Source: Arabidopsis thaliana (Eukaryota > Streptophyta > Magnoliopsida > Brassicales > Brassicaceae). Taken from it: a stretch of 64,000 nucleotides of DNA. Location: positions 62,001 to 126,000 of the forward strand of contig NC_003070.9 in assembly GCF_000001735.4 (NCBI RefSeq). Direction: 5' to 3'. The first letter of the stretch is position 1. Each line of letters begins with the position of its first letter. Below the pieces are notes generated by a model. That model made no database searches, had not been told where the DNA came from, and saw nothing but the letters and a program-made list of their open reading frames with translations. Shown in pieces: positions 13,633 to 24,714 of this stretch. The position numbers and the translations under genes were made by a program.

Positions 13633-14556
13633 ATGAAGGAGGATCGTCGTCTTCCTCACAAACGCGACGCCTTCCAATTCTTGAAAACCAAGGCTGCGTA
13701 CGTTATCGTCATAGTTCTAACCTACGCCTTTGGTTACTTCTCCGCCTACCACTATCATCAACCGCTGCAGCAGCAGCTGCCACCGTCTACGACAGCCGTG
13801 GAAACGACAAAACCTCAAGTTTGTTCAATCGACAACTTCCGAGTTACGACTCCATGCGGCAATCTTGTTCCGCCGGAATTGATTCGCCAGACTGTTATTG
13901 ACCGGATCTTTAACGGAACTTCTCCGTACATCGATTTCCCACCACCGCACGCCAAGAAGTTTCTCCGGCCAAAAAGAATCAAAGGTTGGGGATCATACGG
14001 GGCCGTTTTCGAGAATCTAATCCGCCGAGTCAAACCTAAGACGATCGTCGAAGTCGGGAGTTTTCTCGGCGCGTCGGCGATACACATGGCGAATCTCACG
14101 CGCCGACTTGGGCTCGAGGAGACTCAGATTCTATGCGTCGACGACTTCCGTGGCTGGCCCGGTTTTCGAGACCGGTTTAAGGACATGGCTTTGGTTAACG
14201 GTGACGTTCTGCTTATGTACCAGTTTATGCAAAACGTGGTTATCTCGGATTTTTCCGGTTCGATATTGCCGGTTCCTTTCTCGACCGGTTCGGCTTTGGA
14301 GAAGCTGTGTGAGTGGGGAGTGACGGCGGACCTGGTGGAGATAGACGCGGGTCACGATTTTAATTCGGCATGGGCGGATATAAACCGGGCGGTTCGGATA
14401 CTCCGACCCGGCGGTGTTATATTTGGTCACGATTATTTCACGGCGGCGGATAATAGAGGAGTGAGGAGAGCCGTGAATCTGTTCGCAGAGATTAACCGGT
14501 TAAAGGTCAAAACCGATGGTCAACATTGGGTTATTGATTCGGTCAAAGTAACCTGA
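13633..14556 (+). CDS. Membrane-anchored SAM-dependent methyltransferase-like protein, 307 aa
   Basis: Intronless. I take the ATG at 13633; the open frame extends upstream but without an ATG. A single membrane segment lies at about residues 21-39 (AAYVIVIVLTYAFGYFSAY) after a basic N terminus, suggesting a type II Golgi- or ER-type anchor. A Pro/Gln linker follows. The class I methyltransferase fold is visible from motif I (TIVEVGSFLGASAIHMA, about 138-155), the acidic loop (ILCVDDFRGWPG, about 165), motif around VEIDAGHDF (about 234) and LRPGGVIFGHDYF (about 258). The substrate cannot be read from sequence. Lumenal orientation and a role on a wall or secreted substrate are inference. The coding GC content is clearly higher than its surroundings. 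Confidence 0.9.
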   Translation: MKEDRRLPHKRDAFQFLKTKAAYVIVIVLTYAFGYFSAYHYHQPLQQQLPPSTTAVETTKPQVCSIDNFRVTTPCGNLVPPELIRQTVIDRIFNGTSPYIDFPPPHAKKFLRPKRIKGWGSYGAVFENLIRRVKPKTIVEVGSFLGASAIHMANLTRRLGLEETQILCVDDFRGWPGFRDRFKDMALVNGDVLLMYQFMQNVVISDFSGSILPVPFSTGSALEKLCEWGVTADLVEIDAGHDFNSAWADINRAVRILRPGGVIFGHDYFTAADNRGVRRAVNLFAEINRLKVKTDGQHWVIDSVKVT

Positions 14557-14794
14557 TTCCCTTTTTCCCATAAGGAATGAAAAAATTCGATGTATAAATA
14601 ATAAGAAAATGTGTAATATTGCATAGTCAATTCATATTTTTTTTCCATCTTTTGAAAATTAATGGATTTGAGGTTTTTGATTGTGTAATGAGAAAAAATA
14701 TTTGATTGATCAGGTGAAACAAAAAAAACATCATTTTTTTTGTTTTTACTTCAAATTGATGAAGTGTTCCATGGAAGTGTATTTTCAGAATATT

Positions 14795-15560
14795 ATTTTT
14801 TTCTGTGAAAAAGGTAATTAATAAAGGGACAAGATTTGCGATCTCAAAAACTGTTGCGAAGATTAAAGAGGATGCCAATCAATGGTTCTTTGCTCAAGTT
14901 CTTGAGAATCAGGATTTGGTGAATGAGCAAGCTGTTCACATTTCGGTTAAGGTTAAGTGGTCTCCTCCTCCCCATGATTGGTTAAAATGCAATATTAGAT
15001 CGTCATGGGATAGATTTGGTGAGATTGGAGGTGCTGCGCGGGTTTTTGAGAGATGAACACGGTAAGGTCCTAATTCATGCTAGAAGATCTTTTGCATCTG
15101 TTCATAGCAAGCTTGATGCTACTTTTCTTTGTTGGCAATGGGCCATGGAGAGTATGAAAAGTCTCAGAGTTGATAAAATCATCTTTGCCTCTGAAGACAA
15201 TGATCTAATTGGAGCTGTTACGCGACTGCCGTCTTGGCCTTCGTATAAATTTCAGATTCACTTTTTGTTGGGAGAATTAAGTAATTTTTTGGATTGGAAT
15301 TGTGTGGTGAAGTAAGAAGCTCTAATCTTGGAGCTCATCTTATTGCCAAGAGCGTGACAATGGAGGATCGCCGCCAATCGTATGTAGCAACCGGGTTTCC
15401 TTTTTGGCTGAAACATCTTTTTGAGAAAGAAAGAAGTATTGCTTAGTGTAATACTCATTGTGGTTGATCTAGAATGATTGTCCTTGATCCTAACTTTTTG
15501 TATATTTGGTTACAGTCTTGAATATAAAATATATCTTTCAGTGAAAAAAAAAAAAAAAAG
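14795..15560 (+). mobile_element. 5'-truncated non-LTR (LINE) remnant: RNase H domain plus poly(A)
   Basis: The plus strand encodes the C-terminal part of a plant LINE polyprotein: WSPPPHDWLKCNIRSSWD, then GGAARVLRDEHGKVLIHARRSF, then ESMKSLRVDKIIFASEDNDLIGAV, then NLGAHLIAKSVTMEDRRQSYVATG and FPFWLKHLFEKE. This is the RNase H-like (RVT_3) tail of Ta11-type elements. It needs two frame changes (near 15040 in a T run, and near 15312), so it is dead. A 16-base poly(A) at 15544-15559 marks the 3' end. Most of the element, including endonuclease and reverse transcriptase, is missing, as expected of 5'-truncated insertions. I did not find a convincing target-site duplication. Confidence 0.85.
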
Positions 15561-16926
15561 CACAACCTCTAAGCAAAGCAGAATTACAATTAAACATAAT
15601 TGGGCCTAATACGAGATTGTAAGACAGATGGGCCATTGAAGAAGTCACATTGCAAAGTCAGTCTTATTTAGAAACGAACGATAACGGAAGCTTCTCTATA
15701 ATCTTGGGGTACTTTAGGAATTTCGTCTGCCATATTGATCCCATTTCATTTATTTTTGTCCCCGTTTCCGTTACAAAGATTTCCTTTTATTTGTTTCCAT
15801 TCAATATTGTTTGTGTCTTTGTGATACATAGTGAGACGTGTTTATAACCCCAGAGAGACCTAATCGATCGAAATTCCCTCAATTTGAAGATCGTTAGTTT
15901 GTTATCTCTTTCTCTTCTAATTCTTTTTTTACTTAGATGATCTTGATTTCCACTCTTCAAATCAAGTAATCTAGTCGAGTGTTTGTGTGTGTGTTCGATT
16001 TCTGAAGAAAAACAACAAAATTGAATTCGTTGTTTGGGGGGATAACGATGATCAGAAAGCTAAAAGGGAAGGCTCTCTGATTTCAAAAGGTATCTTTCTT
16101 TCTTTATTTGTTTCAGTTGTAAATTACTTCCAAAAGATTCCGAATCTAGTTTCTCTCTTCCTTATGTAGTAGATTTGCCATCATATCTTCTCCGGCTTTT
16201 CGCCGTTGTCGTGAACACAATTACATTCCGCTCTCACCGCCACAACAAGAATAAAGCCCATAACGATAATTATCTTACATTCCGCATACAACACAATTAT
16301 ACAATCTATTGGCCACGTCATTTTCTATCCTATATTTTCAGTTATTCTTTTTTTAATATTTTTTAGCTCTAAACATAAATAGATTTTCAAAGTTTTTTAT
16401 CGTTTTTATTTTCAAATTCCTATAATCGTTTTTGTTTTATTTAGATTTATTTTATTTTTAATTATATTTTTATATACTACTATTAAAACGTATTATAAGG
16501 TTTTTTATAAGTGCTAAAATTTTTAATTTTTTTAAACTAATCAGATACAATATCCAAAATACTAAAAAGTGTCTCTATCTTTTTCTATTCAAAATATTGA
16601 GTTGTCTTTGACAATATTTTAAACTAGTTGTAAATCACAGAGATAAACACCACATAAATCAATAAATAACTGTAATCTTTACCTTGAAGATTTTATTCAT
16701 ATGAAATATCTTATAGAAAATACTTCGTTAGCTTGAAAATGCATATTTAGTTTAAATACAAATAAACGAAACAAAAAGCAAAAAGCATAGACGGATCCGT
16801 AAATCTACTCTTAAGAAGCCATGCAAGAAAGATTCAAAGTCATCACAAAAACCAAGCTTTTGTAATTTGCGCAAGTAATTAACAAAAAAAAATGTAACAA
16901 TAAATGGTGATCAGAGGCAATAACAT
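15561..16926. other. Intergenic with a leader-like stretch
   Basis: Positions about 15850-16090 resemble a transcribed leader: CT-rich tracts, then an open frame containing WGDNDDQKAKREGSL, ending at a GT-like site near 16090. No continuing exon was found. From 16390 the DNA is extremely AT-rich, with a possible Helitron-type start (TACTACTATTAAAA) near 16477. No supported gene. Confidence 0.35.
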
Positions 16927-17037
16927 GTTGGGGGGGATGAAGCCTGGTCCGAGGATACTCTCTATGATCACTTGAATCATTAACATACACATGTATATAT
17001 CTATAATATCCTCGATCCAGACAACATTCCCCTCAAC
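16927..17037 (-). ncRNA. MIR165A: MIR165A precursor hairpin (miR165a)
   Basis: On the minus strand the 3' arm (16932-16952) is the 21-nt mature miR165, beginning TCGGACCAGGCTTCATCC and ending in a C run. The 5' arm (17010-17030) begins GGAATGTTGTCTGGATC and is the star strand. The arms pair with the usual few mismatches, and the stem extends outward through GTTGAGGGG against CCCCCCCAAC. Known: miR165/166 cleaves HD-ZIP III mRNAs (PHB, PHV, REV, CNA, ATHB8) and sets leaf and root radial polarity. The 5' part of the primary transcript carries a CT/GA microsatellite near 17108-17122, a possible GAGA-factor site, and a short peptide ORF. A single exact match to a deeply conserved miRNA plus its star makes this secure. 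Confidence 0.98.
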
Positions 17038-17057
17038 TGAAATAGCTTAACCCTCAT
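17001..17057 (-). CDS. miPEP165a short regulatory ORF, 18 aa
   Basis: The first ATG upstream of the hairpin on the minus strand (17057) opens an 18-codon frame encoding MRVKLFQLRGMLSGSRIL, stopping with TAG at 17001. I recognise this as the published micropeptide miPEP165a, reported to raise transcription of its own pri-miRNA. The ORF runs through the entire miR165* strand, so its last codons are fixed by the need to pair with miR165. It is too short for ordinary gene calling; the identification is from memory of the peptide. Confidence 0.85.
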   Translation of the reverse strand: MRVKLFQLRGMLSGSRIL

Positions 17058-20000
17058 GATAATCGATCTTAGCAGATTCACAAATTTTTGTTGTAGAGAG
17101 TGATAGAGGAGAGAGAGAGAGAGGTTGGTGAATGGTGATGATGGTGTTATGATGAGGGAATGATGAGTGGCGGAGACGAAGATGGGCTTTTAATAAGACA
17201 CAACAGAAACAGGTCGTCATTCCTAAACCCTAGCTTTTTCAAAAATATATTTTATTTATTATAATATCAATGACGCAGTTACTGCTTATATTTTCGAATG
17301 AGGTGACACGTCATACGTTTAACTTGGCAAGAAAAAAATTGATTTTGATTATGATTTGTAACTAATCCACGAATCGGTAAGAAAATCTACAAAATCTTCA
17401 TTAATTTGAAACAGCTTCTGGTCTAATTTTCTATTTTATTTCAGCAACTTGTGGTCTAATTAGACTATGAAACCTTCACGCATAACTTTCTGGTGATCCA
17501 AAAATAAAATCAATTTGTATTTTCTATATAAATTATATACGTCAATACGTGCATATATATATATATGAGAGAGTCTAGTCTATTATTGAATTGCGAAATA
17601 AAGAAGGCAATAGAAGTTAGTCAGAAGAGTGGTTGGGTAAATTGAGGATGACCATTTAGGAAACAAATATTTTCAATTTAATTTTGCATCGCTTTTTAGG
17701 TATCCTACCAACTTCATTAATTATAAACATCTTTTCTCTCAAATTGTAAATTTTTGATATTTATATGAAACCACAGGCTGCCAAAAACATAAATACATAT
17801 GAAACCACGCATACACATATACATTCGAGTCTTCATCTTTAATTATGTCTACGGATTTGTAATTATTTCAAATTCATAAACAAAAATTTTAAATTTAATA
17901 GGATGGATTGATGACATTAACAATCATTTCTTGTTCAGGCAAGTGATTTAAATTGATGACCGTCAATTTTTCTTTTCTGCAAAGAAAAACTGAAAATATC
18001 ATTTTTTAGTAGTATTAGCTAGTTTAGTATATATCATATACGGCTTAAATATATGTCGGAGATAATAAGTAGAGATAGGTTTAAGCTTAGCTAGTTGGAA
18101 GTTTTCGGGGAGTTGTTTACAACGTGAAGCCATGTTGTTGTTTCTTTCTGGCGTGGGGAATTTTTTTTCACTTAAAAGATTATTGTATTCTCCAGTTTCA
18201 TTAGTTTATTAGTACTGATTAAACCAGAGTTATCTATGTACTAAACATTATGTGCCTTAAGGGATCTTGTGAAACAGATGATTTTTTTTTCTTAAACTCA
18301 CATTCATCGATATCAAGGCATGAAACAGATGATTTAATCAATTTTATATAATGAAGCATAAATATTGTGATTACTGACAAACGGAGAAGACGATGCTCCG
18401 GATTTGAACCATGTTTGTTTCAATCTCAACCATGTTTTTGGTTCAAAATTTTATCATTAATGGTTTAAATACTTGGTCGCCCTTACATTATATGACTATC
18501 GACAATATTTAGTAGATTTGTTGTTATTTACGTTCTGAGACATATTATATGAGTATTTATTTATATGAAGGATACAGGTCTGGCTACTACATCTACGTAG
18601 CATTGTAATTAGGAACGTAATAAATACAAAGGACTGTCAAGTTCTTAGGCATGTTTGTCTCGTAGCTCTTCACCATAATGGCATCCATTTTTAAATGATA
18701 CTACTCCATGCATTGATGCTTGATAATTTTCAACATTATTATTTTGATGTATAATTATCAAAAGTGTCAATATTCGATATAGTTTTATTTATTTTTGGGA
18801 TTGATTCTTGTTCTCAGTTATACAATTTTGTTGATAGCTCGTCCTTTTTAAATATAAAATTGGTCCCTCGCCAAAGAACATTTAAGCAAAACAAAACTTA
18901 ACTACTGTAGTTATCTTAATACTTAATTACATCATGTAGGTAATAAATAACTAATTTTTCCTTCGAATATTACATTATTTTCCTTCTTTTTATTTTATGT
19001 GAATATAATGAATAATATCAATAGCTTACTATAGAAAACTATAGCATATATATATAGACTCACCATGACACCATGTATATTTCACATCACGGGAAATTGT
19101 ATTTTGATTTGACTTTTCGATACATCTTATAAATTTGACTGAAACAGTTTGACCAACAGATGTATTATATAAAAAAGTTTTTTTTTGGGGTATAATTTGT
19201 GGTGGTATACAAAGGTTATTACTGCCTGCTTCATGATTATTGATCGACTCAATGACAATTATGTGAAAAGCTAAACTGATTGAGCAAGATTTAAACATAA
19301 ATTCATATACATGAATCGATATTATTCAGCCATGAATATTTTATGTACAATGAAATCCCCACTTAAAACTATACGCATCACATAAAGTAACAAGAGAGTA
19401 CAAATGAGACTATTGCAAATAGTTATGCATTTTTTCTGTTTCATGTTAATAAGGTGTAACATATTTCACTGTTATCTATTTCATTTTCCAGCATGCCACG
19501 TCTAAATTCGGATTTTTAAAATAAAAAATGGTTAAAATTATGATATAATATATTTCAAATAGTACCCCTCGTAGCCTTACCTCATTTAAAAGTTTCACTG
19601 CTATCTCACAATTTCTTTGTCCTTTATGCCATACTTGCAAGTTTGTTATTATCAGTTGTCTATAGCCTTTGTTTTTCCAAACAAACAAAAAAAAAACTTA
19701 TGCTCGTTTGAATATCGTCCTTAGCTTTAAGCTACGACCGCAATCTTAGTGTTTAGTTGCCACCGTTGAGTTTGCAATGTTGAACACACTACCGATTATA
19801 AGCCAGAGGAAGATGTGGATGCCGTCAAGTCAGTGTTTGTAGGTTGGTTGTACCTGTACTATTGTTATCTTCGTGTGCTATATGATATCGCTTTAGGATT
19901 GGTTCACACTTCACATGTAAATAACAAATGGGCGTAACCCATATTCATGCTTTAATATCATATACAGCCCAATTAATATTGATTCCTTTCATATTTTCAA

Positions 20001-21044
20001 ACCCAGTTACAACTTGGGCTCATTACCACCAAAAAGTTTCATATGCATTTCCATTTTTATTTTTCCAATTTATCGAATGTATATGTAAAGAACACTTCTA
20101 CTTAAAAATATATTTAACGTTACCATAAAACAAGATTACAAGTTAGTGACGTCATGTTATTGAACAGTCAGAAACCAGTCAGAAACACTAACCAAGTCGA
20201 ACACTCCACGACGAGATCGATTAATATACTACAATTATACAAAAAGCTTTAATCAAATACTTCATTCTATTATATAAAACCGTGATGTCCTTTGACCGAC
20301 TTCTTTATGAGAAATTTCGTAGCAAATTAAGGATGTCCAAACAATTTGGAGAAGTTATCGTCAACACGCAAAATATAGTTTAATTCATTTTAGGTAAGTG
20401 GAATGATTCCTAGGATAATAGTTAAAATCATTTTAAGACAAGTAGACCTTAAGTAATCTTATTTCGAACATTTTAGGACCTTTCTAAACAATTTACATCA
20501 ATTAAATTTAGTAAGATAGTTTTCTTAATTATAAAACTTATATAACATTTCCCAAAAATATTTGTTCTTAGCCTATCAGAAATTAATTAAACATTCGTCC
20601 GAAACCATCATTTACACAACATGATTGAACCCCAAGCTGAAACAAATGACACGATTGGTTTTAGTCTTTTAGAGCCGAGTCATCGTACGATCAAGCACAT
20701 CATCGCAAGCTAATAATTTACAAAGTTAAATTTAATCATAAATATTTGCTTCTATGTTTTTATCTTTTTTGCTATGGAACCAGTTTTATTTTTGTAAAAC
20801 CTAACCATTTCACTTGTGATGATTTTTACATTTTAGCAAAAAAAAAACATGAAAACTAAATTCACGTAACAAACGATATATTTATTTCACACAAGACATA
20901 CATTGATACATTGATCTCCTAATGAATAAAAGGTGGGCGAATCTACTTCGCTAGGATACATTTTTTTTTTTTCCTTTTTTCTTGAAGGTTTATTTAACAT
21001 TTTTTAATTGCCAACAATATTTAAAACATCCATGCACTGACAGT
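17058..21044. other. Large AT-rich intergenic region, about 4 kb
   Basis: It holds the MIR165A promoter (nearest few hundred bases above 17060). Beyond that I see AT-rich DNA with poly(T), short TA repeats (about 17555-17570) and no gene with codon structure. The open frames at 19029-19298, 19476-19688 and 19928-20128 look random. Ancient transposon debris is likely but I cannot assign a family. Confidence 0.45.
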
Positions 21045-22879
21045 TTACATTATCTTACGCCTTGAGCTTACGTTAACGATGAGTGGACAAGCCATCTCAC
21101 ACGAGAGCCTCAAAACCTCCGAGAGATCTGGAGGGTTAGCTTCGACGCTAGGAAGCCACTCAAACTCATGCAAGAGCGTTGCAACCCAAAACGACACCGT
21201 TGTAAGTCCCAAATTCTTTCCAGGGCAAACCCTCTTACCCGACCCGAACGGTGCCAACCTCAGATCCGACCCGAAAACAGAGAACTCAGCTTCACCCTCT
21301 TTAGCCACGAACCTCTCAGGCTTAAACTCTAAAGGATCCTCCCACACGTGTGGGTCACGTGCTATAGCCCACATGTTGACCATCGCGGTGGTCCCAGCCG
21401 GCACGTGATATCCATCTACGGAAGTGTCTGTTATAGACAGTCGTGCCCAAGAAAGCAGTGGACCTGGTGGATGCAGCCTCAACACTTCTTTGATCATAGC
21501 CGTTAGATACGTGAGTGATGGAAGGTCTGACTCATCCACGGTTCTTGATCTGCCAACGACTCGGTCAAGCTCATCGTGGACCGTTAATTGAACTTTGGGA
21601 TGCATCACAATCCTCGCTAGCACCCACTCGACCAAAACCGCAACAGTGTCCGTTCCCCTAAATATCATTTCCTAAACGGACCAAAAAAGTTAATATCGTA
21701 AGAGAAATTTTTCTTAATCATTTCCATGATTTGATATAAAACCAAACAATTGTTAATCTATTGTATACTTAATACACTTACTTAATTAGTAAATTTTATG
21801 GATTCTTCTTAGATGTTATCTAGTTGACTAATGTTGATATTCATGATATACGGATTGAATAGTGATTAAAAGACAAAACTTACCCAAAGAACAGCAACCA
21901 TGTCGGATTCTGATAATTTTTCTGAACCTTGAAGAGAAAGTAACATGTCAAGAAAGTTACCCGTGGCAGCACGTTGTTCATGTATGATACGGCTCAATAA
22001 CAGATTTACTTTCGGTACGAGCTGCGAGCACCTAAACCGGATTTGTTGGAAATCTAAACCGGCTAACCAAGGAAGATGGTCGGTCCAATTTAACGTACCT
22101 AGAAGATCGTACCCTTCTTCAACCAAACCCTTTAAGCATTCAGATTCCAAGTTGTTATTTGACTCCAATTCATACTCTCTCCCGAAAACCAAACCCATCA
22201 TGTTACACAACGACGCTGTTTTGAGCAAATCACGCACTGCACACGCGGATTTAGGGTTACGTGCAAACGCATTCACCATCTGAGTCGCTATCACCCGTCT
22301 CTGATCCTCCGATTGTTTGATTTGCTTCGGGTTAAAAAGATGGTTCGAGCCTAACCGACGCAGCGTACGCCAATAAGTACCATTGGGAGCAAATCCCATG
22401 GCTCGGTTAAACATCAAACCGTAAGCGGTTTCGTCAACCGGTCGGTCAGCAAAAACCGAACTGTTTAGTATCTCCTTTGCCACGGCAGGATGACACGTCA
22501 CCACCACCTTAGTATCACCGAGGCTAAACGCCATGAGCCGCTTGGCGTTACTCATCTCAGCCACAGACGCTATGCGCTGATGAGCCACGTGGCTTGACCT
22601 AAGGCTCATGCTTCCCACAAGTGGAAACCCTCTAGGACCGGGAATGAGATTCTTGTATTTTCGGTTGTAATCGAGAGAAATAAACCGGCGAGTGAAGAAG
22701 TATTTTCCCCAAGCCGGTCCACCCGGAGTAGACCAAAATACGATGGTTATGGTAAACCAAGTGATAGCAATGGCGACGAGAAGGGAAGCAAAATGTTGTT
22801 GCATGTAAATATTGAATTTTGATGCAAGAGCAAATACCCACAAACTTTCTATTTCGGTTCTCATGTTCAAAGAGAACAT
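21045..22879 (-). CDS. CYP78A8: Cytochrome P450 78A8
   Basis: Two exons (complement): 21884-22879 and 21045-21671, GT-AG. From ATG 22879 the product is 540 aa; starting at the second Met (MRTEIESL) gives 535 aa, which I think is the curated length. The N-terminal anchor lies near residues 30-50 ([19 protein letters not shown]), followed by the Pro-rich hinge ([11 protein letters not shown]). The I-helix motif reads [13 protein letters not shown] (about 336-348), ExxR is in KEVLRLHPP, and the heme loop is [14 protein letters not shown] with the ligand Cys481 (540-aa numbering). The domain order and the GTDTV motif are typical of CYP78A. Known for the family (KLUH, EOD3): ER-bound monooxygenases that make a mobile growth signal affecting organ and seed size; the substrate is unsettled. 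Confidence 0.95.
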
Positions 22880-22974
22880 TATGGATAGGATAAATGTTCT
22901 TCTTCTTCTTTTTTTGTTTGTGATTTTGTTTTTCCGTTTATAGGTTGTGATTTATGTTTGGGTCTTTGTGAGGC

Positions 22975-22982
22975 TTTAAATA
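22975..22982 (-). promoter_or_regulatory. Putative TATA box of CYP78A8
   Basis: The minus strand reads TATTTAAA about 100 bases upstream of the ATG at 22879, a usual plant distance. Confidence 0.5.
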
Positions 22983-24714
22983 GGCGTACGAACTATGAAG
23001 GTCTTAGCCAATTGCAAAACAGAGAATACTTGAAATTATAAATACTTTATTTCAAAGTCATCTGTTGGTGCTCATGGGTATATGCTAATAAGTTATGACA
23101 TGTTTGGTACACTCAAATTACTATATCCCCTACATAGAATTTTAATCTAAATAAACACAAGTATTGAAGATTATACTTGCATATGTCCGATATATACGTC
23201 AGTTCTGAATAATTGTCTGCTATCGTCCCCTTTTTAATTTATTTTAACTATTTCTTATACATTCATGAGTATTCTATTTCTACAAGTTTTTTTCTAAGGA
23301 AACGCATACGTATACAATTTACGTATAAAATAGTACGGTTTATAAATCATGATTTTTTTATTATCATAATGTGAAGTAAAAGTGAGTATATATGCATCTT
23401 AATAAAGTAATTTGCGTATCTAAACGTAGTGCTTAATTAACAAAAACAATATAAAATAACATGTATACGTAATTACTATTATTTTCAAAGATGCCAATTT
23501 TCTGATGAGTCTCATTGCAAGTTGGGAACAGTGAACGTACGACTATTCTCCTGCTTGCTTACCATTTGACTTTTTCTATTGTTAGTCAACGACCTTTCCT
23601 TTTAATCATCTACTTTTTTATATACTTTCCAACTTACATATGTATGCGCTTTTTCATTCCAAACAATATAAATAGATTAATTAGAAGAAAATTTATAACA
23701 TGTAAATTTCGTTGTAAATAACAGATAGCTACTAATCTGTAACTATCAAGGCTAAATATAATTTTTATAGCTATCTCCTGCAAAAATTGTCACCTCTTTA
23801 GTAAAATATATAGATCGTCGAAGTGTTTAAGACACCAGCAAAATTTATCATAACATTGTGGCCCTGAATCCAAATTTCTTCTTATAGTATTTGTTTAATT
23901 CAGTTAATACATATACTTATCTTAACTCGATCCTATCGTTTATTGAAAATATATAAAAGTTCAAAGGAGTAATTTACATTGTTCTTATATAAGAATCTTT
24001 CTTTTGCTAATATACATAAACTAATTAGTAACTTTACACATAATACAGAGGTATCAGCATAGAAAACTAAGTAGTCACAAAGCACTTGGTGGCCGATTAA
24101 TCATATGTGCTTAGATACAATGTAAATATTAATGTGTGATGTTTTATATATCTGATTATATAATATACTCTCCTTTTTAGGTCATAAGAGGAAAAGCGAG
24201 TTTGTGATTGGAGCACTTCAAATGATTCGGTTGCATGCAAAAATAAATAGAATCATATCTTCCATTAGATTTGGATTATATTCCAGATTCTAACGTGACA
24301 CTCACAATTGATGTCACGAAATATCTACTTAATGAACTTATTGTGGTTCTGATCATTTCACTATCCTAATCTTTGAAAACAAATCTCCATCATTTCACTA
24401 CCATATAGTTTAGACTTTTTTTTTAAAAAATTCCTTGCTAGAAATATTGATAAAACTCTAGTTTTTACTTAACATTTTGATTGAATAGAAGAAACTCCTT
24501 GGAACTTGACAGAATAAAAGAATTGTTTTTTCTTTACATATACAAGAATGTCAAAGAGATTACGAGTGACACATGAATAGCTTTTTGATTTTACTATAAG
24601 CACCACCTCTAATTCTCTAAACATGAAAAACCCAAACAAAGATCCGAGTCATATATGGGCTTAAAGAAAGGCCCAATAATTGGCTTTTGATTTTATGGCC
24701 TATCACTCAAAATT
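22983..24714. other. Intergenic, CYP78A8 promoter to RABA3 3' end
   Basis: AT-rich, no gene. The small open frame at 23515-23721 is low-complexity Phe/Ile/Arg sequence and I do not support it. Confidence 0.5.

Noticed and set aside
16470-16640. Possible Helitron fragment (TACTACTATTAAAA start)
   Set aside because: No matching 3' hairpin with CTRR end was found; AT-rich DNA makes such starts common. Left as a remark only.
18395-18425. GGTTCAAATCC on the minus strand, resembling a Pol III B box of a tRNA or SINE
   Set aside because: No A box at the expected distance, no cloverleaf stems and no SINE-type tail; probably chance.
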